Source of the DNA: Zhihengliuella halotolerans
Lineage (GTDB): Bacteria > Actinomycetota > Actinomycetes > Actinomycetales > Micrococcaceae
Assembly (NCBI RefSeq): GCF_004217565.1
Contig: NZ_SHLA01000001.1
Span: forward strand, 3,286,001-3,350,000
DNA: 64,000 bases
Direction: 5' to 3'
This document shows positions 33,683 to 41,530 of the stretch, one piece after another. The first letter of the stretch is position 1. Every line of letters starts with the position of its first letter. The notes beneath the pieces are model-generated. The model was not told the origin of the DNA, ran no database searches, and saw only the letters and a program-made list of their open reading frames with translations. The position numbers were made by a program, and so were the translations under genes.

Positions 33683-34702
33683 ATGACCGAAGTCAGGCTG
33701 AAGGACGTCGCGGAAGCCGCCGGAGTCTCGCTGTCGACGGCTTCCAAGGCGCTCGGCGGCGGCCGCGACGTCGGCGAAACGGTCCGTCGTAGTGTCACGA
33801 AAGTTTCGGAAGAGCTGGGCTATCGGTCGCGGAGCCGACGAACCCGGGCCGACGCCCTGCCCCTGGTCACGCTGGTCTCGGACAATCTCGAGAGCCCTTA
33901 CACCCTCGAGGTGCTCTCGGGCGCGGTGCATGCCGCGAAGCGCATGGGCGTCGCCCTGATCAGTACCGACCTGCACGGTGCCCGCGAGGGTACCGATGTC
34001 ATGTCGCCCGCCTGGCTGCGCCAGCAGGTCGCCGGCGGCGTGAAGGGCATCGTCGTCGTCACCTCCGAGGTGTCAGACGCGCAGATCCGGTGGTGCCGGC
34101 AGAACGGCCTGCCGCTCATCCTCGTCGACCCTGCGGCGCCGAACGCAGAAGAGGTCGTCACGATCGGGTCCACGAACTGGCAGGGCGGCAAGCAGGCCAC
34201 CGAGCACCTGCTGGCCCTGGGGCATCGGCGTATCGGACTCGTGCGGGGGCCCGAGGAGTCCGTTCCCGCCGTCGAGCGCCATCAGGGTTACCTCACCGCG
34301 ATGCAGCAGGCCGGGCTCGAGGTCGCGGCAGGGTGGGTTCAGCCCGGCTTGTTCACTCCCGAGTCCGGCCGACTGGCCCTCCTGCGGATGCTCGAGTCCG
34401 AGACCCCGCCCACCGCCGTCTTCGCGACGTCCGACGCCATGGCCATCGGAGTGCTGCGGACTGCGCACGAGGTCGGTCTCGCGGTGCCCGGCGACCTGAG
34501 TGTCGTCGGATTCGACGACACTTGGTTCGCCTCGTGGAGTTCACCGGCGCTGACCACGGTCCGCCAACCCCTCGGTTCCATGGGGCAGGTTGCGGTCGAG
34601 CGCGTGCTGGCGCTCGCGGGGGATCCCGGGCGGTTCGCCCACCCGTTCCAGCTGGAGACGCGTCTTGTGGTCCGCGAATCGACGGCCCCGCACGCCCTGT
34701 AG
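33683..34702 (+). CDS. LacI-family repressor of GH3/ABC operon
   Basis: A 339-residue regulator. The HTH is at residues 5-24 (LKDVAEAAGVSLSTASKALG) with the hinge following SEELGY, then a periplasmic-binding-like sensor domain (PLVTLVSDNLESPYTLEVLSGAV onward) that should bind the inducing sugar. It is divergent from the importer/GH3 operon. The operator sequence of the intergenic region recurs exactly in its own codons 38-43, suggesting a second binding site and looping. A weak ribosome binding site (AGAGGGG) precedes the ATG. Confidence 0.94.
   Translation: MTEVRLKDVAEAAGVSLSTASKALGGGRDVGETVRRSVTKVSEELGYRSRSRRTRADALPLVTLVSDNLESPYTLEVLSGAVHAAKRMGVALISTDLHGAREGTDVMSPAWLRQQVAGGVKGIVVVTSEVSDAQIRWCRQNGLPLILVDPAAPNAEEVVTIGSTNWQGGKQATEHLLALGHRRIGLVRGPEESVPAVERHQGYLTAMQQAGLEVAAGWVQPGLFTPESGRLALLRMLESETPPTAVFATSDAMAIGVLRTAHEVGLAVPGDLSVVGFDDTWFASWSSPALTTVRQPLGSMGQVAVERVLALAGDPGRFAHPFQLETRLVVRESTAPHAL
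33795..33811 (+). promoter_or_regulatory. Intragenic operator copy O2 inside lacI
   Basis: TCACGAAAGTTTCGGAA is identical over 17 bases to the site at 33582-33598 and lies 213 bp from it, in the lacI coding sequence (Val-Thr-Lys-Val-Ser-Glu-Glu). A tetrameric or paired LacI could loop the DNA between the two. Confidence 0.6.
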
Positions 34703-34764
34703 CCGGCTTGGCTGGGGCGGGGTGGCCGGGGAGGTGCTCGCCGTCTCACGGGCCACCGTGTCGA

Positions 34765-35430
34765 TCAGTCCGGCAGCTTCTCCCGGGCGGCGCGTCGGAT
34801 CGGAGCCGGAATCCGGTCGCCGAGCCGGTCGAGGAATTCGCGCACGGCGTCGGGAGCTGCGCCGCCGGCGTGCTTGAGGGCGGTCCCGACGGGCTTGGCA
34901 ACCACCGGGTCGGGATCGTTGATCAGGCGTTCGGCGATCGCCAAGAGGTCCGAGATCCCCTCGGGGTGCGGCGGACGGGTGTAGGCCAGGGGTGCCGTGA
35001 TCGCCGTGCGACGCCGCAGCGGGTCCGCCGACTCCGCGAGTTCGAAGAGCGGCTGTCTGGATCGGTCGCGGAGATGGTTGCCGACGACGCGGGGCGCGGC
35101 CCGGTCGACCATGTCCCAGGCATCGATCCGATCGTGGCGCGCCAGGTAGAGCGCATAGCGGTCCGCGCGTTCCGATTCGGTCGCGCTCCGGGCGCGCACG
35201 GCGAAATCGAGGATGCAGAAGGCGGCCAGGCGCGGCTCGTAACCCGGCTCGTCCAGCAGTTGGTCGACCTGGCCCAGGGGCAGGTCGGTGAACCGCTTGG
35301 CGATGTCGAAGAGCGTTCCCATGCGGACGCCGAGCACCGGTCCATTGCCGCGGTAGTGGTGGTTGGGGTGCGCGACCGGATCGGCGACGGCGTGGAGCTC
35401 GGCCAGCAGGTCAGCGGCGGTTGTCGGCAT
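34765..35430 (-). CDS. AlkD-like DNA alkylation repair protein
   Basis: A 221-residue, mostly helical protein resembling the HEAT-repeat DNA glycosylase family AlkD/AlkC. Supporting stretches are GVRMGTLFDIAKRFTDLPLGQVDQLLDEPGYEPRLAAFCILDF, then DAWDMVDRAAPRVVGNHLRD and EKLINDPDPVV-like repeats (AERLINDPDPVVAKPVGTALKHAG). Such enzymes remove alkylated bases without base flipping. It begins ten bases behind the MerR gene and is likely in one operon with it. The family call is fair; activity is not proven. Confidence 0.8.
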   Translation of the reverse strand: MPTTAADLLAELHAVADPVAHPNHHYRGNGPVLGVRMGTLFDIAKRFTDLPLGQVDQLLDEPGYEPRLAAFCILDFAVRARSATESERADRYALYLARHDRIDAWDMVDRAAPRVVGNHLRDRSRQPLFELAESADPLRRRTAITAPLAYTRPPHPEGISDLLAIAERLINDPDPVVAKPVGTALKHAGGAAPDAVREFLDRLGDRIPAPIRRAAREKLPD

Positions 35431-35440
35431 CGGACCCGCC

Positions 35441-35794
35441 TCAGGCGAGCTCGCGCAGCTGAGTGACGAGGGACGTGGCGCGGTCGAGGTTGACGGACAT
35501 CTGCTCCCGCTTCGCCGCGACCTGCTCGGTGTACTCCCGCAGCCGGGCGCGGGCCGCGTCGTCGTCTGGGTCCGCTTCGACGGCGTCGATCGCGTCGAGG
35601 ATGCCGCGCATCTCCTCGAGCGAGAAGCCCAGCGGCTTGAGGGTGCGGATGGCGAGCATGCGCCGCAGGTCGCCCTCCGTGTACACGCGGTAGCCGCCCT
35701 CGGTGCGCGAGGCCGGGAGGAGGCCGACGTCGTCGTAGTGGCGAATGGTGCGCAGCGAGAGGCCGACGGCCTCCGAAAGTTCGCCGATCTGCAT
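35441..35794 (-). CDS. MerR-family regulator
   Basis: A 117-residue regulator with an N-terminal MerR HTH (MQIGELSEAVGLSLRTIRHYDDVGLLPASRTEGGYRVYTEGDL) and a coiled-coil dimerisation helix in the second half. It lacks a large effector domain. ATG 35794 is chosen because AGAGGAG lies just upstream. It lies ten bases before the AlkD-like gene and is divergent from the SulP gene. A 21-bp palindrome in the shared spacer is its probable binding site. Confidence 0.9.
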   Translation of the reverse strand: MQIGELSEAVGLSLRTIRHYDDVGLLPASRTEGGYRVYTEGDLRRMLAIRTLKPLGFSLEEMRGILDAIDAVEADPDDDAARARLREYTEQVAAKREQMSVNLDRATSLVTQLRELA

Positions 35795-35854
35795 GTCTCT
35801 CCTCTTTCCCGGGTGGGACGGCGCCACGGTGGTGGCGTCTGTCACACTCCTTCA

Positions 35855-35875
35855 ACCCTAACGTTACGTTAGGGT
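35855..35875. promoter_or_regulatory. MerR-type palindrome between merR and sulP
   Basis: ACCCTAACG (35855-35863), TTA, and CGTTAGGGT (35867-35875) form a perfect 9-bp inverted repeat. Sites of this shape are typical of actinobacterial MerR regulators. It lies 61 bp from the merR start and about 160 bp from sulP. Confidence 0.65.
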
Positions 35876-35960
35876 ACGCTGGTTCCAGCCTGCCGGTGGC
35901 ACTTCCTGCCGTGATCCAGTGAAGCAGGCTCCATTCTACGAACTTCGACCACATCGGTGT

Positions 35961-35988
35961 GGGCGGCCCGGTCTAGATCGGACCGCCC
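35961..35988 (+). other. Hairpin in sulP leader
   Basis: GGGCGG (35961-35966) and CCGCCC (35983-35988) pair, with further partial pairing inside around TCTAGA. It lies 50 bases before the sulP start and may shape the leader or pause polymerase. Confidence 0.35.
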
Positions 35989-36038
35989 GCGGCCGCGCGC
36001 CCGGCGTTCTCCGCCGCACCAGAAGAGGAAAGGCACCA

Positions 36039-37586
36039 ATGTCCACGAAAGCCGCATCCGCCGAGCTGACGCCGATCGAGCGCCAGTCGGTCCTGCGCAC
36101 GCTCCGCTCGCCGCGCCTGCTGAAGACGGAGGTGCTCGCCGGACTCGTCGTCGCTCTGGCCCTGATCCCGGAGGCGATCGCGTTCTCGATCATCGCCGGC
36201 GTCGACCCGCGCCTGGGCTTGTTCGCTTCCTTCACCATGGCCGTCACGATCGCCTTCGTCGGCGGGCGACCGGCCATGATCTCAGCTGCGACGGGTGCCG
36301 TCGCGCTCGTCGTCGCACCGCTCGTCGCCAGCCACGGCATCGACTACTTCATCGCGGCCGTGATCCTCGCCGGCATCCTGCAGGTGGTCCTCTCGCTCGT
36401 GGGCGTCGCCAAGCTCATGCGCTTCATCCCGCGTTCGGTCATGATCGGCTTCGTGAACGCGCTGGCGATCCTCATCTTCATGTCGCAGCTGCCGGAGCTC
36501 GGTCTCGACACCCACGACTGGGTCTGGCTCGGCGTGCCGTGGATGGTCTACCCGCTCACCGCGCTGGGTCTGCTGATCGTGTTTGTGCTGCCGCGAATCA
36601 CCAAGGCGGTGCCGGCGCCGCTCGTGTCGATCGTCATCCTGACGCTCATTACCGTCATGGCCTCGATCGCCGTCCCGACCGTCGGCGACAAAGGCGACCT
36701 GCCGGATTCCCTGCCGGGCCTGTTCATCCCGAACGTCCCGTTCAACCTCGAGACGCTGCAGATCATCTTCCCGTTCGCGCTGGCGATGGCCTTCGTCGGC
36801 CTGCTGGAGTCGCTGATGACCGCCAAGCTCGTCGACGACATCACCGACACGCACTCGAACAAGACCCGCGAGTCGTGGGGTCAGGGCGTCGCGAACATCG
36901 TCTCCGGTTTCACCGGGGGCATGGGCGGCTGCGCGATGATCGGCCAGACCATGATCAACGTGAAGGCCTCGGGCGCTCGTACGCGCATCTCGACGTTCCT
37001 GGCGGGCATCTTCCTGCTGATTCTGGTGGTCTCCCTCGGCGACATTGTGGCCATCATCCCGATGGCGGCGCTGGTGGCCATCATGATCTTCGTGTCGATC
37101 ATGACCTTCGACTGGCACTCGATCATGCCGTCCACGCTCAAGCGGATGCCCAAGTCGGAGACGGCCGTCATGCTGGTCACCGTCATCGGCACGGTCGCCA
37201 CGCACAACCTCGCGATCGGCGTCGGCATCGGCGTCCTCATGGCGATGATCCTCTTCGCCCGCCGGGTGGCGCACTTCGTGACCGTCAAGCGCACGGAATC
37301 CGGTGAGGGCGACGACGCCGTGGCCACCTACGTGGTGGACGGCGAGCTGTTCTTCGCCTCGTCGAACGACCTCTACTACCAGTTCGAGTACGCGACGGAT
37401 CCGGAGAAGATCGTCATCGACATGCACGCCTCGCACCTGTGGGACGCGTCGACGATCGCCGCGCTCGACAGCATCCAGGAGAAGTACGAGCACTACGGCA
37501 AGGACGTCGAGGTCATCGGCCTCAACGAGGCCAGCGTTGAGATGCGCACGCGCCTGGCCGGGAAGCTCAACGCCGGCGGCCACTGA
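36039..37586 (+). CDS. SulP-family anion transporter with STAS domain
   Basis: A 515-residue inner-membrane transporter of the SLC26/SulP family, which carries sulfate, bicarbonate or related anions. About 12-14 helices span residues 28-400, including LKTEVLAGLVVALALIPEAIAFSIIAGVDPRLGLFASF and TGGMGGCAMIGQTMINVKASGARTRISTF. A C-terminal STAS domain (about 415-515; YVVDGELFFASSNDLYYQFEY, then MHASHLWDASTIAALD) follows. AGAGGAAAGG precedes the ATG. The regulator is probably the divergent MerR. No carbonic anhydrase or sulfate-assimilation gene adjoins, so the anion is not certain. Confidence 0.92.
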   Translation: MSTKAASAELTPIERQSVLRTLRSPRLLKTEVLAGLVVALALIPEAIAFSIIAGVDPRLGLFASFTMAVTIAFVGGRPAMISAATGAVALVVAPLVASHGIDYFIAAVILAGILQVVLSLVGVAKLMRFIPRSVMIGFVNALAILIFMSQLPELGLDTHDWVWLGVPWMVYPLTALGLLIVFVLPRITKAVPAPLVSIVILTLITVMASIAVPTVGDKGDLPDSLPGLFIPNVPFNLETLQIIFPFALAMAFVGLLESLMTAKLVDDITDTHSNKTRESWGQGVANIVSGFTGGMGGCAMIGQTMINVKASGARTRISTFLAGIFLLILVVSLGDIVAIIPMAALVAIMIFVSIMTFDWHSIMPSTLKRMPKSETAVMLVTVIGTVATHNLAIGVGIGVLMAMILFARRVAHFVTVKRTESGEGDDAVATYVVDGELFFASSNDLYYQFEYATDPEKIVIDMHASHLWDASTIAALDSIQEKYEHYGKDVEVIGLNEASVEMRTRLAGKLNAGGH

Positions 37587-37624
37587 GTCAGCGCATCGCT
37601 GATCTTGTCGCACAGCCAGCTCCG

Positions 37625-37672
37625 ACGCAGAGGGCGCCCGTACCGGATCTCCGGTACGGGCGCCCTCTGCGT
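37625..37672. terminator. Very long bidirectional terminator between sulP and prfC
   Basis: The arms 37625-37647 and 37650-37672 are perfectly complementary over 23 bp (22 bp with a realistic 4-base loop). The stem begins ACGCAGAGGGCGCCC on the plus strand. It sits between the convergent sulP and prfC genes and can stop transcription from both. Confidence 0.85.
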
Positions 37673-37686
37673 TCAGTCTCCCCTTG

Positions 37687-39276
37687 TCAGGCCGCGAACA
37701 GCTCCGGCAGTCGCTCGAGGGCGCGCTCGAGCTTCCACTTGTCGTGGAAGACGCCGATCACCTCGCCGTCGGGCCGGTAGAGCAGGCCGGTGCCGAAGAC
37801 CTCCTTGAGCGACTCGACGTTCGGACCCTTCAAGGGGCGGGAGAGCTCGTAGGGGAGCAGCTCGTCGTAGGCCGTCTCGACACCGAACTCCCGGCGCAGA
37901 CGCTCCTTGACGACCTCGAATTGCAGGTCGCCGACAGCGCCGAGCACGGGTCCGCGCGGGCTGCCGTCCGGGGTGCGGAACACCTGCACAGTGCCGTCCT
38001 CCTCGAGCTGGGCGATCCCCTTCGCGAACCGCTTCTGCTGGCTGGAGTCGGTCAAGCGGATGACGCGGAACCGCTCCGGGTTGAAGCGGGGCATCGGCGG
38101 GAACTCGACGCGTTTGCCGGAGTGCATCGTGTCGCCGATCTTCAGGCCGGTCACGTTGACGAATCCGACGATGTCGCCCGGCCACGAGAGGCCGGCGGTC
38201 TCGCGCCCGCGTCCGACGAGGTGGTGGGCGTACTTGGAGTTCAAGGGTCGTCCGGACTGGGCGTGGCGGATGTCCATGCCGCGTTCGAACGTCCCGGAGT
38301 TCACCCTGACGATCGCGATCTGGTCCCGGTGGGCCGGGTTCATGCCGGACTGGACCTTGAAGACGTAGCCGGAGAAGTCCGATGTCAGTTCCCGGGTGTG
38401 GCCCGCGACGGCGGTGCGCGGAGAGGGTGCGGGCGCGTGCGCCGCGATGAAGTCCATGACCGCCCGGACGCCGAGGTTGCTCGAAGCCGCGGTGAAGAAG
38501 ACGGGAGTCTGCTCGCAGCCCTCGAAGCCCTCGTCGTCGAAGGCCCCGTTGAGTTCGCGGGCGAGGAGGGCGTTCTCGCTCGCGGCCGACCAGGCGCCGG
38601 GCTCGAGCCGCTCGTCGCTTGCGCCCGCGACGACCTCCTCACGGGCCACGCGCGCCCCCGACTGCGTGGCCTCATGCCACGTGTAGGTGTCCTCACCCGG
38701 CGTCGTCAGTCCCTGGAAGGCGCTGGGGAGACCGACCGGCCAGTTCACGGCGACGGGCGCGCGGCCGGTCGCCTCCTGGATCTCGTCGAACAGCTCGAGC
38801 GGTTCCTTGCCGGGGCGGTCGCACTTGTTGATGACCGTGATGACGGGCAGGCTCAGGCGGCGGCAGGCGTCGAAGAGCTTGCGCGTCTGCGGTTCCATGC
38901 CCTTCGCCGCGTCGATGAGCATGACGGTGAAGTCCACGGCCATCAGGACCCGGTAGGTGTCCTCGGAGAAGTCCGAGTGTCCGGGGGTGTCGAGGAGGTT
39001 GACGACCTTGCCGGCGAAGTCGAAGCGCAGCACGGAGGAGCTGATGGAGATGCCGCGTTCGCGTTCGACGTCGTTCCAGTCGGACACCGTGGACTGCCGG
39101 CTCGCCTTGCCGTGCGTGACTCCGGCTTCGTCGACCACGCGGGCCTGGAGCGCCATCGCCTCGGTCAGCGTGGACTTGCCGGCGTCAGGGTGGGAGATGA
39201 CGGCGAAGGTCCGTCTCCGCGCGATTTCTGAGGTGGGTCCCGGGTCGCCACCGGCGGGGGATTCGGTATGCAGCAC
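37687..39276 (-). CDS. prfC: Peptide chain release factor 3
   Basis: A 529-residue GTPase that recycles release factors 1 and 2 from the ribosome after termination. GTPase motifs: G1 SHPDAGKST (28-36), G2 in RGISISSS, G3 DTPGH (96-100), G4 NKCD (150-153). Domain II and the RF3-specific C-terminal part (RLTDSSQQKRFAKGIAQLEEDGTVQVF) follow. It begins with GTG; TAGCGT ends six bases before it, so it is probably leaderless. Length and motifs separate it from EF-G and tetracycline-resistance proteins. Confidence 0.96.
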   Translation of the reverse strand: MLHTESPAGGDPGPTSEIARRRTFAVISHPDAGKSTLTEAMALQARVVDEAGVTHGKASRQSTVSDWNDVERERGISISSSVLRFDFAGKVVNLLDTPGHSDFSEDTYRVLMAVDFTVMLIDAAKGMEPQTRKLFDACRRLSLPVITVINKCDRPGKEPLELFDEIQEATGRAPVAVNWPVGLPSAFQGLTTPGEDTYTWHEATQSGARVAREEVVAGASDERLEPGAWSAASENALLARELNGAFDDEGFEGCEQTPVFFTAASSNLGVRAVMDFIAAHAPAPSPRTAVAGHTRELTSDFSGYVFKVQSGMNPAHRDQIAIVRVNSGTFERGMDIRHAQSGRPLNSKYAHHLVGRGRETAGLSWPGDIVGFVNVTGLKIGDTMHSGKRVEFPPMPRFNPERFRVIRLTDSSQQKRFAKGIAQLEEDGTVQVFRTPDGSPRGPVLGAVGDLQFEVVKERLRREFGVETAYDELLPYELSRPLKGPNVESLKEVFGTGLLYRPDGEVIGVFHDKWKLERALERLPELFAA

Positions 39277-39282
39277 CCTCCA

Positions 39283-39288
39283 ACGCTA
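39283..39288 (-). promoter_or_regulatory. -10 box (TAGCGT) of leaderless prfC
   Basis: Minus-strand TAGCGT is followed by TGGAGG and the GTG start at 39276. Confidence 0.6.
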
Positions 39289-39357
39289 CCTCGTGCGCCG
39301 TGGGGCCACCGGATCGTGTGTTGGAATGGGCGTATCCGCAACGCGCGAGGGGTAATC

Positions 39358-39738
39358 GTGGTCAGGTTCTACGGGCAGGTGATTGGCGTCTGTTTCGGCG
39401 CCGCGCTGACGGCCGTTGTCTTCTCGGTGGCGCTCGGGATGCTGGTCGCGCTCGCGCTCGCCGCTCCCTTCCTGCTGGCCGGCACTCTGGTGACTCTCCT
39501 CTTTCGGGACCTGCCGGCGCGCCGGCTCACCTGGCGTCAACTCAACGTGGTGGTCGGCCTGACGGTCGCCGTCCCCGTCGCTACGTGGCTGCCCGACCCC
39601 TGGTGGATGGCGGCGGGCGTGGCTCTCGGCGTGTCCGGCTACGCGGCCGTGGTGGTCTTCTGGAACCGACAGGCGGACCAGCCCGAACCCGAGGATCCGC
39701 TGGCCGTCTTCGGCCCGCGCACCGGGCCCCCGGTCTGA
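39358..39738 (+). CDS. Hypothetical four-helix membrane protein
   Basis: A 126-residue protein with four hydrophobic helices (about 8-26, 28-48, 65-80 and 84-102) and a Pro-rich acidic tail. It starts with GTG at 39358, with GCGAGGGG just upstream as ribosome binding site; no in-frame ATG lies near. It shows no recognised motif. It is divergent from prfC and converges with the acetyltransferase gene. Confidence 0.65.
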   Translation: MVRFYGQVIGVCFGAALTAVVFSVALGMLVALALAAPFLLAGTLVTLLFRDLPARRLTWRQLNVVVGLTVAVPVATWLPDPWWMAAGVALGVSGYAAVVVFWNRQADQPEPEDPLAVFGPRTGPPV

Positions 39739-39754
39739 CTTCTGCGCACTTGAG

Positions 39755-40171
39755 TCACAGCGACAGGAGCCCTGCCCGGGTCGAACGCATGCCGCAGGAT
39801 CCTTCGCAGAAGGGGGTGAGGTGCGGCTCGTAGTCTGCGTGCAGCCAGCGGCAGCCCAGAACCCGCGCCTGGGTCGCGGCGGCGTCGACGAGTCGCGTCC
39901 CGGCACCTGATCTCTGGAGGCGAGGGGCCACCATGGTGTCCATGAGGATCGCGTGCTCCCCGCCGTCGCCGAGAACATTGACGAAGGCGACCAACTCGCC
40001 GTCCAGGCGTCCGGTAGTCCATGTGAGGCTGTAGTTCTCGAGCCGCTCGGTCCAGGGCCTGTTTGTCGCGACCTCATCGAAGGCGAGCGCGTGGAGCCTG
40101 TTGATTTCTGCGTCAGATACGTCCCCGCGGGCAGCGAAGAGGACGGGGAGGGGATCCGCGGCGGTCGTCAT
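39755..40171 (-). CDS. GNAT-family N-acetyltransferase
   Basis: A 138-residue acetyltransferase with a compact GNAT fold: LENYSLTWTTGRLDGELVAFVNVLGDGGEHAILMDTMVAP (strands 2-4) and RLQRSGAGTRLVDAAATQARVLGCRWLHADY (acetyl-CoA loop and helix). It ends in an HLTPFCEGSCGMRSTRAGLL motif common to close relatives of this subgroup. A TACCGT box ends six bases before the ATG, so it seems leaderless and back to back with the next, also leaderless, gene. The acceptor is unknown. Confidence 0.88.
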   Translation of the reverse strand: MTTAADPLPVLFAARGDVSDAEINRLHALAFDEVATNRPWTERLENYSLTWTTGRLDGELVAFVNVLGDGGEHAILMDTMVAPRLQRSGAGTRLVDAAATQARVLGCRWLHADYEPHLTPFCEGSCGMRSTRAGLLSL

Positions 40172-40177
40172 GGCAGC

Positions 40178-40183
40178 ACGGTA
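40178..40183 (-). promoter_or_regulatory. -10 box (TACCGT) of leaderless acetyltransferase gene
   Basis: Minus-strand TACCGT is followed by GCTGCC and the ATG at 40171. Confidence 0.5.
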
Positions 40184-40193
40184 TTCCCGGGTG

Positions 40194-40199
40194 TAGCGT
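40194..40199 (+). promoter_or_regulatory. -10 box (TAGCGT) of leaderless gene at 40207
   Basis: TAGCGT ends seven bases before the ATG at 40207; it is only ten bases from the divergent -10 box. Confidence 0.55.
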
Positions 40200-40206
40200 G
40201 CTGTCC

Positions 40207-40611
40207 ATGAGCACTCACGACTGGGCTCCGCTCTGGGAGCAGCTGGAATCCGACCGTCCAGACGACGCCACGCTCCTGCGTGCGGCCACGCTCGAAGTCG
40301 GCTCGCCCCGAAAACTGCCGGAAGAGTACGCGCTCTTCGAGGCGCCCTTGGCGGACTACGACATCGTCGAACTCACCGTCTTCGATCGACCCGTCGCCCG
40401 CGGGCGGGTCGCGTACGGTGACGGTTTCGCCGTCGTCGCGCCGGTTCTCCCCGTACACGACGACGACGCGCTGGGTCCCGAGCACATCGGCGCCGTCATC
40501 GAGCGCCTCGCGGACAATGCGCACGCGGAGGGTGCCGAGACCGTCTACGCGCTGGTGCCACCGGACGCCGTCGAGCACTACCGCGCGTTCGGTTTCGGCG
40601 ACGCCGACTGA
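40207..40611 (+). CDS. Hypothetical protein, possible GNAT-like
   Basis: A 134-residue acidic soluble protein. The end (HAEGAETVYALVPPDAVEHYRAFGFGDAD) resembles the last strand and helix of acetyltransferases, where a substrate-dependent motif HYRAFGF often occurs, but the acetyl-CoA loop is not clear. The mRNA is probably leaderless. No operon partner is apparent. Function remains open. Confidence 0.65.
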   Translation: MSTHDWAPLWEQLESDRPDDATLLRAATLEVGSPRKLPEEYALFEAPLADYDIVELTVFDRPVARGRVAYGDGFAVVAPVLPVHDDDALGPEHIGAVIERLADNAHAEGAETVYALVPPDAVEHYRAFGFGDAD

Positions 40612-40675
40612 GGCCATGCCGCCCGAGCCGGAGCGACGATGCCGGTTGGGTTGGAGCGCCGATTGCGCGCGCGGC

Positions 40676-40707
40676 TTGACTCTCACACGGTGAGAGAGGG
40701 GAGAACT
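40676..40707 (+). promoter_or_regulatory. Promoter and operator of MerR/GyrI-like gene
   Basis: TTGACT (40676-40681) overlaps a perfect inverted repeat CTCTCAC-ACG-GTGAGAG (40680-40696). A weak -10 (around 40701-40707) lies about 20 bases from the -35, the stretched spacing that MerR proteins act on. The gene starts at 40713. Confidence 0.6.
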
Positions 40708-40712
40708 GAAGC

Positions 40713-41516
40713 ATGTTGTCCATCGGAGCGTTCGCGCGTATCGGCCAGGTGAGTCATCGCATGCTGCGGCATTGGGACGCGGCTGGGCTGCTGGTGCCTG
40801 CGCGCGTGGACGAGTTCACGGGGTTCCGCTCCTACGACCCGTCGCAGCTCGAGCGGTTGCACCGGATCGTGGCGCTGCGGCAGCTCGGGTTCGGGCTGGA
40901 GGACGTCGCCGGCTTCCTCGAGGCAGGCGTCGACGCCGCACGCGTCGAGTCTCTCCTGCGCGCACGCCGTGCCGACGTCGAGCGTGACTACCGGCTCGCC
41001 GCGGCCCGACTCGTCGACGTCGAACACCGGCTCCGACTCATCGAAAGGGAGAATCACATGTCCATCGTCGAAATCATCGAGAAGTCGCTGCCGTCTCTCC
41101 GGCTGGCCGCCGGAACCGCCGTCGTCCAGGACCAGTCGGAGGTCGCCGGCGTGGTCGGCCCCCTGTTCGATCGCGTCGCGGCCGTCATCGGTTCCGCGCC
41201 GGGCGCCCTGGAAACGCCCGTCGCCCAGTACGACATGAGCGAGGAGGGACTGCGCATCACGGCGGGATACGTCTACACGGGCGAGCCGCGCGAAGGTGTG
41301 GAGATCGTCGAACTACCACCCGTCGGCCGGTCGGTGTGCGGGGTTCACCTCGGTGAGATGAGCCGCATCGCCGAAACCTGGCAGGCGATCCACTCGGAGG
41401 CGATCGCCCGTGGGCTCGCCCCGTCGGGTCCGTGCCGGGAGCTCTACGTGCGGGCCGACGGCGAGGACCAGTCAAACTGGGTCACCGAACTCCAGCAGCC
41501 CGTCGCCCCGGTCTGA
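40713..41516 (+). CDS. MerR-family regulator with GyrI-like effector domain
   Basis: A 267-residue regulator. The N-terminal MerR HTH (MLSIGAFARIGQVSHRMLRHWDAAGLLVPARVDEFTGFRSYDPSQLERL) is followed by a coiled coil (about 75-113) and a C-terminal GyrI-like/AraC effector-binding domain (LAAGTAVVQDQSEVAGVVGPLFDRVAAVIG onward), the layout of BmrR-type multidrug sensors. It likely binds a hydrophobic ligand and activates its own promoter, which has a dyad in a long spacer. No efflux pump adjoins; the target may be elsewhere or only itself. Confidence 0.9.
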   Translation: MLSIGAFARIGQVSHRMLRHWDAAGLLVPARVDEFTGFRSYDPSQLERLHRIVALRQLGFGLEDVAGFLEAGVDAARVESLLRARRADVERDYRLAAARLVDVEHRLRLIERENHMSIVEIIEKSLPSLRLAAGTAVVQDQSEVAGVVGPLFDRVAAVIGSAPGALETPVAQYDMSEEGLRITAGYVYTGEPREGVEIVELPPVGRSVCGVHLGEMSRIAETWQAIHSEAIARGLAPSGPCRELYVRADGEDQSNWVTELQQPVAPV

Positions 41517-41518
41517 AT

Positions 41519-41524
41519 TAAGCT
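41519..41524 (+). promoter_or_regulatory. -10 box (TAAGCT) of leaderless methyltransferase gene
   Basis: TAAGCT ends six bases before the GTG at 41531, overlapping the region just after the preceding stop codon. Confidence 0.5.
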
Positions 41525-41530
41525 GGGCGG

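Noticed and set aside
36282-37613. 443-codon frame antisense to the SulP gene
   Set aside because: The translation is an Asp/His/Arg-rich repeat-like shadow; the plus strand clearly encodes a transporter with STAS domain.
37625-37672. Long palindrome as terminal repeat of an insertion sequence
   Set aside because: No transposase gene is near and both neighbouring genes are complete and convergent, so a terminator explains it better.
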